Below are positions 11,995 to 22,379 of a stretch of DNA of 64,000 bases, piece by piece. The translations under genes were made by a program, and so were the position numbers. The stretch is from Yponomeuta sedellus. Taxonomy: Eukaryota; Arthropoda; Insecta; Lepidoptera; Yponomeutidae. The notes beneath the pieces were generated by a model, which was not told the DNA's origin, did no database searches, and was given only the letters and a program-made list of their open reading frames with translations. Location of the stretch: positions 2,214,035 through 2,278,034 of the forward strand of contig OW203726.1 in NCBI GenBank assembly GCA_934045075.1. Direction: 5' to 3'. Position 1 is the first letter of the stretch. Each line of letters opens with the position of its first letter.

Positions 11995-12198
11995 TAATAA
12001 AATAAATATTTAAGAATGCTCTTGTAGGTTCTTTAGGGTGGAACTAAATCCGGGTGTAGATCGTGCCTCTCTCAAGACACGCAATTGAGCCACTACTGCT
12101 CACTGCTGACCACTGGACATTGGTCCAGCAGTGGACCGACACCGTCCGATAATCACAATGATGTAACCTATAGTGCACGTAAATAAATAAAATAATTC

Positions 12199-12430
12199 GC
12201 AAGCCACGTCAAACCGTTGGTACCGGCTGTCATGTAATGTCAGTCGTTAAGCCATGTCAGAGGTCTTATGGGCGGCATGATAACTTCTGACAGTAAGGCC
12301 CGCCACTGTCTTACAATCTTCTGCCAACCCGGACTTGGCCCCCGTGGTGGAGTTATGGCCTATCCTTCCTGCGATGCAGGAGACCCGTGCCCCAGCAGTG
12401 GGGACATACAAGGGTTGATATCGATTGATT
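12199..12430 (+). repeat. 5S-headed SINE, body and tail (head missing)
   Basis: It keeps the body ('ccgttggtaccggctgtcat', 'aagccatgtcagaggtctta') and the tail ('cccccgtggtggag', 'cagcagtggggacat', 'gggttgat'). It ends just before the R1-type LINE. Confidence 0.8.
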
Positions 12431-12905
12431 GATTAAGTAAAATGCCAATGTGACGGATTTTACGCTATAAGCGTTTTCTACCAGTCAACCTCAGGCATGA
12501 AATTAACGAGTTGGGTAGATTTTGGACGTGGGCATGACCATTGTTTCGGGCAAAACCAGTTTTGACTGTCTTGTTGGCCTAGTGGTATCTCGTCTATTTA
12601 CCATGCCCCTGGACCTGGGTCCGCCGTACGTGAGAACAAATTTCCCCAGCCTGGGTGTATTAAAATGTTTGTGATGTCCTCGCCTGGTTACTATACACAA
12701 ATTAGGCACAGCGTGTCCTAGTTTGGTACCAAGACAAGTGAGAATACCAAGACAGTTGACATATACAATTTTTTGTATATAAAAGTTGACAGTGGACTCG
12801 GTCTTTTTGCCGGCCAGGTGGTTACCATTCGACTCGCCCTCTTCGCTCGGCTGGACACGAGGATATTTGGGTAACGCCAAACCGGCCTCCTAGATAGAAA
12901 GCGTT

Positions 12906-14651
12906 ATGGACACCAGGCCGCGCAAGTCCGCGACCACGGCGGAGGCCAAGAGCCAGCCAACCAGGATGGGTGCGGGTGCCCTGCTGCGGGTGCCCACAAG
13001 GGGGCTCCGCGGAACCCCGCCGAAAAAGGCATCTACCATTAAGGCCCCGATCGAGGGAGCCGGGACCGCGGGGCCCACTTCAAACAGCACCGCGCCACCA
13101 ATCAAATCGCCCCTGGGCGAGACTGTCGTCCCTGGCGGCATCTCACCGGCCTCCCGTTCGCCCCAGACCGGCAGGCCATCGTTGGGAGGGTCAGTGACCG
13201 GAACACTGGCCAATCTCCCAAGGATGGCCAACGACGTAATGCTGGCGGCGAAGGAGAGGCTGGAGTCCTCAGGCAACCTGAAACGGGAAACCCGTGAGTT
13301 TGTCGTGGGCTCGCTCGGCGAGCTGTACCAGATGGTACTCAGGCTGAGCGAGTCCAGGCAGACTCTTAGCCTGAGGATGGAGGCCGCCAGGGCGGAGTTC
13401 GCCGCGGACGTGACCCGCAGAGAGGAGGCTCACGCGGCCCGCCTGGAAAAGCTGGCCGCGGGCGCGGTGCTGCCCACAATAGCCAAGGACCTGGGAGAGA
13501 TAAAGAGAGAGGTTTTGGCGGCACGAGACCTGATCTCTTTTGACGTATTGGGAGTGCTGCGGGACAAGGAGGCACCGCCTGCTCCGGGGGCGGTTTCATC
13601 CCTTACCAAGGGGATGCAGGCGCTCACGGAGCGGTGCGAAAGCCTCAGCAAGGAGCTGAGCGGCGTGGCCGGGGCGGCCAACACCAAAGCGAGCGTGGAT
13701 TGGGCGGAGGAGGTGAAAGGGGAGCTCCGCGGGCTTCGCGAGCGGCTCGACAGGCATCAGCCTGCGCCGCTCGCGGGGCCCGCCCCGGCTCCCCCTGTCG
13801 GCCCGATCCGCCAAAACAACTGCCCCGCCACAGCCGCAGTCCCGCGGCCCTCCCAGCGAGGTCGGGTCTCGCCAAAAACCTATGCCGAGGCAGCTTCCTC
13901 ACCGCGCCACCCGATGGTGGTGGAGTCGACCGACCCAAACAAGACCGCCGAAGCAACAATTGCAGAGATCAAGGCGAAGGTCGACGTCATCACCCTCGGG
14001 ATTGGAGTCAACACGGTCAGGAGGCTGCGGAACCAGAAAGTGTTGCTCTCTTGCGACACCGGCGAGGGCAGGGAGGCTTTCAAGAGGGAGCTGGAGGGGG
14101 CCGGTGGCCTCTTTACAGTCACCGAGCCCACCGACAAGCGCCCCCTGATTCGCCTCGCCGGGGTCGCGAGAGACACCTCAGATGAGCAGGTGATGGCCGC
14201 CATCAGGTCCCAGAATAGGGACTTGATGGCGGGCATCGCCCTCAATAAAGAGGAGGCCCGGGTCCTTAGGCGCACCAATGGCAGAAACGGGGCACTCTGC
14301 AACGTCATTTTAGAGGTGACCCCCGAAATCTGGCGGCGTATGGAGGGAGCGAGGATAAGGCTGGGCTACCAGGTCGTGCTGGCGGTGGACCAGTCCCCAC
14401 TGGTGCAGTGCTACCGCTGCATGGGCTACGGGCATACGGCGCGAATCTGTCGCGCCGAAGCCAGGTGTGGCCAGTGCAGCGGTGAGCACCAAACCAGGGA
14501 CTGCCCCCCGTCGGCGCGGGCTGAGGGGCCGCGCTGCTGCCACTGCGCGAAAGTGTCAGGGGCAGAGTCCTCGCACCCTGCATACGCCGCCGACTGTCCC
14601 GAGCGCATGCGTTGGGACAGTATAGCGCGGCAGGCCATTAAGTACTGTTGA
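12906..14651 (+). CDS. LINE ORF1: Gag-like RNA-binding protein with CCHC zinc knuckles (581 aa)
   Basis: One uninterrupted frame of 581 codons starts at the ATG in 'agcgttatggac', the first ATG of the open frame. The N-terminus is Pro/Ala/Gly/Thr-rich and looks disordered. Residues around 90-290 are rich in charged residues and Leu and may form coiled coil. The C-terminus (about 502-564) holds three Cys/His clusters: a classic C-x2-C-x4-H-x4-C (CYRCMGYGHTARIC), a C-x2-C-x3-H-x4-C (CGQCSGEHQTRDC), and a longer CCHC cluster ending in a Cys-Pro. In R1-type LINEs this protein coats the element RNA and helps target-primed insertion. The stop overlaps the ORF2 start as TGATG. The frame is intact, so the copy is not ancient. 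Confidence 0.9.
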   Translation: MDTRPRKSATTAEAKSQPTRMGAGALLRVPTRGLRGTPPKKASTIKAPIEGAGTAGPTSNSTAPPIKSPLGETVVPGGISPASRSPQTGRPSLGGSVTGTLANLPRMANDVMLAAKERLESSGNLKRETREFVVGSLGELYQMVLRLSESRQTLSLRMEAARAEFAADVTRREEAHAARLEKLAAGAVLPTIAKDLGEIKREVLAARDLISFDVLGVLRDKEAPPAPGAVSSLTKGMQALTERCESLSKELSGVAGAANTKASVDWAEEVKGELRGLRERLDRHQPAPLAGPAPAPPVGPIRQNNCPATAAVPRPSQRGRVSPKTYAEAASSPRHPMVVESTDPNKTAEATIAEIKAKVDVITLGIGVNTVRRLRNQKVLLSCDTGEGREAFKRELEGAGGLFTVTEPTDKRPLIRLAGVARDTSDEQVMAAIRSQNRDLMAGIALNKEEARVLRRTNGRNGALCNVILEVTPEIWRRMEGARIRLGYQVVLAVDQSPLVQCYRCMGYGHTARICRAEARCGQCSGEHQTRDCPPSARAEGPRCCHCAKVSGAESSHPAYAADCPERMRWDSIARQAIKYC

Positions 14652-14653
14652 TG
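14649..14653 (+). promoter_or_regulatory. TGATG stop/start overlap coupling ORF1 and ORF2
   Basis: The ORF1 stop TGA (14649-14651) shares its A with an ATG (14651-14653) in the ORF2 frame. In related insect LINEs such a junction is used for termination-reinitiation of ORF2. Here that is inferred from the sequence alone. ORF2 could otherwise start only at a non-ATG codon. Confidence 0.75.
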
Positions 14654-17600
14654 CGGGCACCTTGGCCCCCCCCACAGCCTCGGGGTGCACCGGGTGATGG
14701 GGTGGCCGACGGTGGCCGGGGAGCCGCGGGGCGGCTGCGGGGAGCGCGGCGGGGCACGATACGGCTGTTGCAAGTCAACATAGGCCGTTGCCGCGCCGCG
14801 TTCCACGAGGTCGTCCAGGTGGCCATCGAGAGTGGCTACTCGGCCGTACTGATCCAGGAACCTTACACTGGATCGGTGGGCCGAGTGGACACCCGGTATA
14901 CTTGTATACAAAAGATGGCCACCGGGGCTAAACCGGTCAAGTCGGCTATCCTAGTCATCAACCCGGCCCTCTCTGTCGTCCAGGACGCCACCACCGTCAC
15001 GGAGAAAGTCATGGCGGTGGTGGTGGAATGGGAGCGGCAGAAGATCGGCCTGGTCTCGGTGTACCTTGAGGGAGACCAAGACCTCAGCCCCTATCTCCGC
15101 GACATCCAGGCCTTCATGGACCGCATGGGCACCAGCGCGGTCCTTCTCGGCGGGGACATTAACGCCAAAAGCCTTTGGTGGGGCTGCGAGCGCGAGGACC
15201 AGAGGGGTACTCTGTTCTCCGAGTTCGCAGCCCAGGTGGATCTGCAGGTCCTCAACGAGGGAGGGGCGCCGACGTTTTACATCTGGCGGGGGGACAAGCT
15301 GTTTACCAGCATAGTTGACGTAACCCTCGCCACGTCGGCGCTCTTCCACCGAGTGAGCGACTGGAGGGTCCGTCCGGACCTCATCCCCTCCGCCCCGGAC
15401 CATCGGGCGATCACGTTCGAGGTGGGGGTGGGGCCCGAGACGGAGCCAGCCAGACCCAGCGGATCCACCAGGCGTTACCACGCCGGGAAGGCCGACTGGG
15501 ACCTTTTTCGGGCCTCGTTCGTCGACCGTCTAGGAGACTGGACGGTCGACGAAATCGAGGCTATCGAGACGCCCCGCGGTCTTGAGGAGGCCATTGGAAG
15601 GTACACTGCGGCAATTCACGGTGCGTGCGAGGATTCGATCCCTCTTCTGGCTCCACCAAAGGCACCCAAACGGGTGATTTGGTGGAGCCCTGAGTTGCAG
15701 GCCAAGAAGCGCAACCTCATCACGTTGAGGGGTCGAATCCGGCACGCGAATCGCCGCAGAAGGGATAGGGTAGTTGAGGAGTATCTGGTGGCCAAGGAGG
15801 ACTACAAGGCCGCCATAGAGGCGGCCAAGACCGCCAGCTGGGTGGAATTCTGCACAAAGCAGGAGCATGAGAGCGTGTGGGACGGCATCTATAGGGTGCT
15901 AAGATGCGCCGCTCGTTGGAAGGAGGACACTCTCCTCAGCGGCGCGGATGGACGCACCCTGGATGCCGAGGGCTCCGCAGCTCTCATAGCTGATACATTC
16001 TACCCAGCTGACGATCTACAGTCCGAGTTAGACACTCATGCCCGCGTCAGGCAGGCAGTTGCCCGCATGAAGGATGAAGCCAGTGCCAAGCCGCGGGAGT
16101 TTATTCCCTTCTTCCAGCACGAGCTCTCGGGCGTCTTGAAGGGCATCCACCCTAAAAAGGCGCCCGGGGGGGACGGCCTCACGGCCGACATCTGCAGTGC
16201 GGCCATCAGGGCAAGAAATGATGTATTTGTTGCCCTGATGAACGCCTGCCTTTCTCTGGGATACTTCCCCAAGGATTGGAAGGCCGCTGTAGTCAAAATC
16301 CTGCCTAAGCCCAGCAGAGATGACTACACGCGGCCTAAGTCATACAGGCCAATTGGGCTCCTGTCCGTCCTGGGGAAGATCTTGGAGAAGATGATGGCCG
16401 GGAGGCTGCTCTGGCAGCTCGGGTTGGGTGGAGGACTGAGCCCGCGCCAATATGGCTTCATGCCGCAGCGCAGCACGGAGGACGCTTTGTATGATGCTGT
16501 TCAGCTCATAAGAGATCACGTCGGGCAGAAACGCATTGTCGGAGTAGTCTCCCTCGATATCGAGGGGGCCTTCGACAATGCGTGGTGGCCCGGAATAAAA
16601 CACCAGATCCTGGCCACTGGATGCGACCAGTCTGTCTACCAACTCCTGTGCAGCTACCTGAGCGAAAGACAGGTCACAGTCAGGTACGCTGGAGCACAAG
16701 TAGACAGACCTACTTCGAAGGGTTGCATCCAAGGCTCGACGTGCGGTCCCCTGCTGTGGAACCTGCTACTCGACCCTTTGCTCCGGCGCGGCGAGGACCT
16801 GAGAGCTCACCTGCAGGCGTTCGCGGACGATATTTTGATTATCGCCGCGGCGCAGACTGCGGGTGAGCTTGAGGGGATCCTCAACGCCGCGCTGGAAGCC
16901 GTGTCTGAGTGGGGAGAGGCGGCTAAGATGAGGTTCGCCGCTCGAAAGACCCAAGCTATGGTGGTCACCAAGAAGCGCGATGTAATCCCGCCCAAACTGA
17001 GTCTTGGGGGGGAGGACATCGCGTTCTCGGATGAGATCACCGTACTGGGTCTGACGATCGACAAGAACCTCAACTTTCTTAGCCACCTCAACAGGGTCTG
17101 CGGCAAAGCTATGGCTAGGTTCCAGATGGTGTCTAGAGCGGCCAGGGCGACTTGGGGCTTAAATGCCGATATCGTCCGGCTGCTCTACACTACCGTCATC
17201 GAGCCTACTATCCTCTATGCGGCCAACGTCTGGGCGCCTGTCGCGCAACGTGCGGGCCCCAGGGCCGTGCTCGACAGGGTGACCAGGGCCTTCGCGATCC
17301 GCATCGCTAAGGCCCATCGCACCAACTCCCTCACTGCTGCCGTCCTCCTGGCGAGGATCCTCCCCCTCGACCTAAGGGCCGAGGAGGCCCTTCAACTCTA
17401 CGAGCTGAAGAGGGGGAGGCCCTTCGCCCCGCTCCCGGGCCGGGAAGTCGAGCACCGATGCAGCCCGTTCACGCTGGCACACCCCGCTCTTAGAACTCCG
17501 GTGGAGTTTGAGGAGGTGGCCAGCGTGGAGGAGCTCGATAAGGTGCCCGACGACTGGCCCAGGGCCTACACGGACGGCAGTAAGATTGAGGGCAAGGTGG

Positions 17601-17735
17601 GGGGAGCGGTCACACTGTGGAAGGGCGGCGCTGAGGTCCGCACCAGGGGGTTCAGGCTGGAGGGATTCGCCTCCGTCTTCCAAGCGGAGATGGTGGCGAT
17701 CTCTAAGGCTCTCGACCTCGTTGCCCTTCCGGCCG
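14651..17735 (+). pseudogene. LINE ORF2, 5' part: endonuclease, reverse transcriptase, start of RNase H
   Basis: From the ATG at 14651 about 1,028 codons are open. An AP-type endonuclease comes first (QVNIGR, IQEPY, GGDINAKSLWWG, SAPDHRAITFE). The reverse transcriptase follows (KAPGGDGLTADI, SYRPIGLLSVLGKILEK, VSLDIEGAFDNAWW, the catalytic AFADDILII near residue 724). RNase H then begins (AYTDGSK near residue 973, FQAEMVAISKAL). The frame runs into the MULE at 17736 and ends in it after about 30 codons. The product would nick the target and copy the element RNA. With RNase H split, this copy cannot make a complete ORF2 protein. No internal stop precedes the insertion. Confidence 0.9.
17730..17735 (+). 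repeat. Left 6-bp target duplication of the MULE (CGGCCG)
   Basis: CGGCCG lies directly outside the left terminus and again directly outside the right terminus at 20084-20089. The word is itself a palindrome. Confidence 0.65.
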
Positions 17736-20083
17736 CCAGGTTCGATCGCACAGTTCGATTAATCGAACTACGAGATATTTTATTTCCTTATGGTTCGATC
17801 AATCGAACGACGAAAATTTGTGATTCCTTGTAGTTCGATCAATTTGGTTTAATCGAACTATCAGGAATTTTAAGTCCTTGTTGTTCGATCAATCGAACTA
17901 CGACGATCTGTATTTCCTTATAGTTCGATGGGTAAAAAAGTCAGCGATACTGTCCGAAGTGCAAATTGTCCTAGATGTGTAATTCATATTTTTATAGATT
18001 TTAACGTCTTGTTTGGTTTGTATGAATGAATACTACAGAAAAAAATACACAAACCTTTCTAATGCATAAACTCTTTGCGCAACAAAATAGATGATTTAAT
18101 CTCTAATGTCAAGTCAAAGTCAAATTAATATTGCATAAATAGTTATAAATACAAGTATTTTCCACTTTAATGCGACTGTGAAATTACTATTATAATTACT
18201 ACGAGTTCCTTTAGCAATTATGTCGGAAGAAAATGAGAATGATTTATTGTTTATCAAACGCAATGGAGGCGTAGTACTTCAGCACAGCGGCTATAATTTT
18301 TTTCATAATAAAAAATATAAAAGTGGATCTTCGCTTTGGATGTGTAGCTTCAAGAAAACAGACTGTCGTGGATCGGTTACTTTACAAGTAAGTCATCTGT
18401 GAAATCACTAGTGTCTAAGCATATACGAGTTATAAAACTATTATAGCTACATTTCATTACTCATTTCATATTCTTGATGACTTGATACATGAAATGCTAT
18501 TTTATGTTTAAATTATAAATATATATAATTTATAATATATAATATATGGATCCTATTTTATTGTTTACCGTTTTTGTGTACAGGATTCCCGAATTATAAA
18601 AATGAAAGACCATTCTTGTCTACCAGACCATAGCAGAAATGAAATTGACAAACAATTATATAAAATGAAGCTGGCAGCATGTTCTAGTATTACACCTATG
18701 AAAACAGTTTATGAAGATCATATTATTCCATTAAAAAACGCAGGCTTAGATTTAATTACAAAAATACCTTCATTTACTGCCGTAAAAACTGGCCTTTATA
18801 GCAATCGTAAAAAAGCCGCTGGAATTTCAAAAATAGTCTATGGAACACCTTATGAAGTTGAAGTTCTTACCACCAAAATTCGAAAAATTCGTCTTGGCGG
18901 ACTATTCCTACAACGAAAGCCGAATAATTGCGTTTTGCTCAAAAGATGCCAAAGAAAATATACCTAAAATTGACCACTATTTTGGTGATGGCACATTTCG
19001 CAGTTGCCCATCTCCTTTTGTACAACTATACACCGTGCATGGGGATGTTGGTTCTTCGGTTGACTGTTTAAACGTAGTCCCACTTGTCTACGCATTTATG
19101 TCAGATAAAAAAGAGGATAGTTATATTGCACTTTTTAATATGATTAAGTCGCAACTTCCAGACTTTAATCCTAGAAAATTTCAGACTGATTACGAAGCTG
19201 CGGCAATGAACGCCATAGAAAGTGTCTTTCCACAATCAATCATAAAAGGTTGTTTTTACCATTTTGCAAGGGCTGTTTGGAGAAAAGCAAAAAGTCTTAA
19301 AATTACTAAGGCACAAAGTGACAAAAGAATAGTAGCACTGAGCTCAGCTCTCCCTTTCTTGCCATGTCACTTAATAATGGATGGTTGGGCGTATATAGTG
19401 GAAGACATTACAGAAGATACGGGAATGAAACAATTTAAAAAGTACATGGAAAGCCAATGGCTACATAACATTGATTTTTTAAAAAAGTGGTCTGTTTATG
19501 GAGTGCTACACCGGACAACAAATTGTCTCGAAGGGTGGCATAAAAAAATCAATGCACTTATAGGGAAAAAAGGACCAAATTTGATGACTATATTGACCAG
19601 TTTACACCGAGATTCTGAGTATTATGGCATTAAAATGAAAGGAGGACTGTTAGAGAAGCGAGAAAAAGAACCACAAAGACGGAATGAGTTCATAATTTCA
19701 ACAAATATGATGCTTGCTCATGGTGATATGCATGTGGGATTTTTCCTGGAACGTATGGCATGGAAAGGTTCTTTATTTAAATAAAGGATATTTACTAAAT
19801 AGCAATTACTTTTCTGATACATTAGGACGTTTAAATTAATTTTCTGTAAGGTTCTAAAATTCCTTATAGTTCGATTAATCGAACCACGTTTACTTAAAAT
19901 ACAAACTCCGCACTGTTCGACTTTTCACTCGAACCATAAGGACATACAATTCCTCATAGCTCGATTAATCGAACCACGGTTTACTTAAAATAGCAAACTC
20001 CGGACAGTTCGACTTTTCAATCGAACCATAAGAATATAAATTTCCTCACAGTTCGATTAATCGAACTGTGCGATCGAACCTGG
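17736..20083 (+). mobile_element. Mutator-like (MULE, Phantom-type) DNA transposon, 2,348 bp
   Basis: It has 34-bp perfect terminal inverted repeats (17736-17769 and 20050-20083) that start CCAGGTTCGATCGCACAG. Both subterminal zones carry several copies of the palindrome GTTCGATTAATCGAAC or close variants: left at about 17752, 17793, 17833 and 17884; right at about 19869, 19958 and 20051. These are likely transposase-binding sites. Inside is one FLYWCH + MULE-type transposase gene. Removing the element with one CGGCCG copy leaves the LINE ORF2 frame continuous, so the insertion is simple and later than the LINE. FLYWCH-bearing MULEs are known in insects as Phantom-type elements. Confidence 0.9.
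18220..19784 (+). pseudogene. MULE transposase, two exons, with one frameshift
   Basis: Exon 1 (18220-18387) starts MSEENENDLLF and ends at a GTAAGT donor. Exon 2 starts at 18584 after a TACAG acceptor. Both boundaries are phase 0. The junction completes a FLYWCH zinc finger: W.C and C.G in exon 1, then 'KDHSCLPDH' in exon 2. The frame continues to about 18890 and then shifts by one base; a one-base gain in the 'cttggcgg' run at about 18895-18900 would explain it. After the shift the DDE core is intact: GDGTF, QTDYEAA, the GCFYHF C-x2-H motif and NCLEGWHKKIN. The stop is at 19784. Without the shift this would be a normal MULE transposase of about 450 residues. As it stands the protein is cut after roughly 160 residues unless the base is a sequencing error. 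Confidence 0.85.
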
Positions 20084-20089
20084 CGGCCG
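20084..20089 (+). repeat. Right 6-bp target duplication of the MULE (CGGCCG)
   Basis: It is the direct partner of 17730-17735. Confidence 0.65.
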
Positions 20090-20787
20090 GAGGGCTCGTT
20101 GCCGGGGGTCCCGCTCCCATCAGGGCGAGTGTCCTGAGCGACTCCAGATCCGCTCTGGAGTTGCTCAGGAGCACCTCGCCCACACACCCGCTGGCGCACA
20201 TCCAACGAAACGGGGGCCTGATCCAGTTCTACTGGATCAAGGCCCACGTCGGGATCCCCGGCAACGAACGCGCGGATGAGTTGGCCAAGAGGGCGGCGTT
20301 GTCTCGCAAGGACGCGGCAGCCTACGACCTGTATCCCGTCTCACACGCAAAACTGCAGGTGAGACGGGAGACAGTGGCAAAGTGGCAGGCTCGCTACAGC
20401 GAATCTGCCACAGGCCGCGTCACCTCGCTGTTCTTCCCGGACGTCGCATCGGCCCACAAAGTCCTTGGCAAACTCACTATGTGCAATGCCAAGGCGCAGC
20501 TCCTTACGGGGCACGGCGGCTTTCGAGCGTACCTCCACAGGTTTAAGCTCGCGGGGAGTCCGTCCTGCATCTGTGATGACGAGACTCCCGAAACGCTGGA
20601 GCACCTGCTGGAGGAGTGCCCCCGTTTTGGAGCTGCTAGGGCCGATTGCGAGATACGCCTGGGAAGAGCGGTGAGGTGCGAGGCGTTCGCCGCCCTTATG
20701 GCCGACTCCAAGAGTCGGGAGACCTTCCTGGCCTTCACCCTGGGGGTGACGCGCGCGGCCGCAAGGGCCAATGGGAGCCGGTCATAG
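20090..20787 (+). pseudogene. LINE ORF2, 3' part: rest of RNase H and C-terminal zinc finger
   Basis: The frame resumes in phase with the 5' part. It carries the remaining RNase H motifs (VLSDSRSALELL and FYWIKAHVGIPGNERADELA). A C-terminal C-x-C ... H-x4-C finger follows ('SCICDDETPETLEHLLEEC'), usual in R1/Jockey-type ORF2 proteins. It ends at the TAG at 20785-20787. It has no start of its own and is separated from its first half by the 2.35-kb MULE. Confidence 0.88.
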
Positions 20788-20859
20788 CCCGGGCGACCCA
20801 CATACCCATCTTTACGCCGAGGAAGAGGGTAGGATTCTTATTTGACAATTGTTACAGGA

Positions 20860-20915
20860 CCCCGGCGCCTTGCTTGTGACTACTCGATGGAGTAGACAGA
20901 GATAAGGCGCCGGGG
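20860..20915 (+). other. LINE 3' UTR double hairpin, copy 1
   Basis: The outer 12-bp stem CCCCGGCGCCTT/AAGGCGCCGGGG encloses an inner CTACTC/GAGTAG hairpin. The same 56-nt structure recurs at 21069-21124. It may be an RNA element recognised by the LINE reverse transcriptase. Confidence 0.75.
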
Positions 20916-21068
20916 AACACACCTAATTTTAAATATATTATAAGAAGAAAATTTTATTTTTAATTTATTGTTACTTGACATTTTATTTAATTTGATTTTA
21001 ATGTATTGTTATAATTGTTATTGTATTAATTTTTTATGTTCTAATGTTGATATCCTATTTTTTGTAAA

Positions 21069-21124
21069 CCCCGGCGCCTTGCTTGTGACTACTCGTCGGA
21101 GTAGACAGAGATAAGGCGCCGGGG
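21069..21124 (+). other. LINE 3' UTR double hairpin, copy 2
   Basis: It is almost identical to copy 1 (CTCGTCGG in the inner loop instead of CTCGATGG), 209 nt downstream across AT-rich DNA. The stems are fully conserved. Confidence 0.75.
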
Positions 21125-21734
21125 GAAAAATCCGGAATTTTCTATTTTAATATTATTTTTTTACTGTTCACATTTAATCTTTATTACTTTCTTTTATTCC
21201 AACTGAAGATGTAAATGGGTTAAGGATACAGAGGAAAAAAAAAATGAATTAATGAAAAATATAGTAATAATAATAACAGCAAGAAACAAATACAAAATAC
21301 CAACAGAGAAAGAAGGAAAAAAAAAAACAAACAAACAAACAAAAGAAAAGAAACAAAAAAAAAAGTTAAACTTGACCCATTAGGTTAAACCTAATTATAT
21401 ATATTAAGTACATTAAGTAAGGACAATGAAATAGCATTAGAATTCTAGAGACAAACGGTAGACAAATCGTACATGACAATCTTAATATACAAAGAATTTT
21501 TTTTTTTATAAATCAATAAAAGTTTAAAAGTTGCCACGAAATCAACGGTGGCAGTATCACCTAACCTTAAAAAAAAAAAAAAGACAAGCGAAAGTGCTTG
21601 CTGGAAATTTATAAAAAAGGGATTTCACTGGTGCTACAGCGGGGGCATTATGGGGTCTTTTGGTTCGTGTGCGCTCCGGGGTGGATTAATTTATTATTAC
21701 ATTAGATTACATTAATAGTTCCTATGTAGTCTAG
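21125..21734 (+). other. LINE 3' tail and adjoining A-rich DNA
   Basis: It holds A-rich simple stretches (AAAC and AAAG runs at 21306-21364) and a terminal 'cctaacctt' + A-run near 21560-21582, which I take as the element end. No gene is present. Confidence 0.45.
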
Positions 21735-21990
21735 GACGGCCGCGGTGGTGCAGCGGATTGACACGTTGCACGGGCTGTAAGACCGAAGGTCTGGGGTTCA
21801 ATCCCCGATCGGGTCAAAATAAGAAATCAACTTTTCTAGTTGGGCTCGAGTCTTGGATGTTATCTATGTTTTTATTGTATTATATCTATCGTCGAATTAG
21901 CACCTGGGACACTAGTATTTTAGTTGTACTTAGTATGGGGCTAAAGAGATCTGTGTAATATGGCTATGAATATTTGTTATTATAATTATT
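21735..21990 (+). repeat. tRNA-derived SINE, family A
   Basis: The head has A-box-like 'gcggtggtgcagcgg' and B-box-like 'ggttcaatccc'. The body is 'cttttctagttgggctcgag', 'ttggatgttatctatg', 'ttagttgtacttagtatg'. A second copy is at 36694-36930. Confidence 0.75.
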
Positions 21991-22031
21991 TATTGCACAC
22001 CATACATTTAAAAAATACATGTGAAACTTAT

Positions 22032-22378
22032 ACTATTTTTATTTTTAATGCACTAACCCGTGCTGAGGACAAATTTAATAACCTATTTAGAGGCTTAAAA
22101 TTTCACCCATGCCGGGATTCGAACCCGCAACCTCTGGCTATCCGTGCCAGCGCTCTACCAATTGAGCCAATGGGCGACTCACGGCATCAGTGAAATTTTG
22201 AACCTCTTTACACTATTCTCTGTATTACGTACAGGCAGCGACATCTGGCTTAAGCAAATTGCATCACTTACAGCCCCGACTACCTACTTTGCAGTTAGGT
22301 TTTACATCGGAACGATATCACTGTACCCACATGATTATACTATTTTTATTTTCAATGCACTAACCCGTGCTAAGGACA
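22032..22378 (-). repeat. tRNA-Ile-like repeat, full unit
   Basis: Antisense unit: border 'atgcactaacccgtgct' and 'cctatttagaggct', tRNA-like head at about 22108-22178, then the body ('attctctgtattacgtacag', 'ccgactacctactttgcagt'). The border word recurs at the right end (22335-22378), so the unit has direct ends. Confidence 0.85.
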
Positions 22379-22379
22379 A

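Larger units (their letters stand above)
12450..21585 (+). mobile_element. R1-type non-LTR retrotransposon, near full length, split by a MULE
   Basis: It carries a 5' leader (start uncertain, about 12.45-12.6 kb), ORF1, ORF2, and a 3' region with two matching hairpins and a terminal A-run near 21566-21582. The order Gag-like ORF1 with zinc knuckles, then endonuclease, reverse transcriptase and RNase H with a C-terminal CCHC-type finger, fits the R1/Jockey group. The ORFs are strikingly GC-rich in an AT-rich setting, which suggests a different compositional pressure or recent arrival. No target-site duplication was identified at the outer ends, so target specificity is unknown. Confidence 0.85.

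Noticed and set aside
12890..17751. Many open frames on the minus strand and in other plus frames of the LINE
   Set aside because: High GC removes stop codons, and these frames are shadows of ORF1 and ORF2 without motifs of their own.
21365..21400. Telomeric TTAGG repeats near the LINE 3' end, suggesting a telomere-targeted LINE
   Set aside because: Only isolated 'ttagg' and 'cctaa' words occur and there is no array, so target specificity cannot be claimed.
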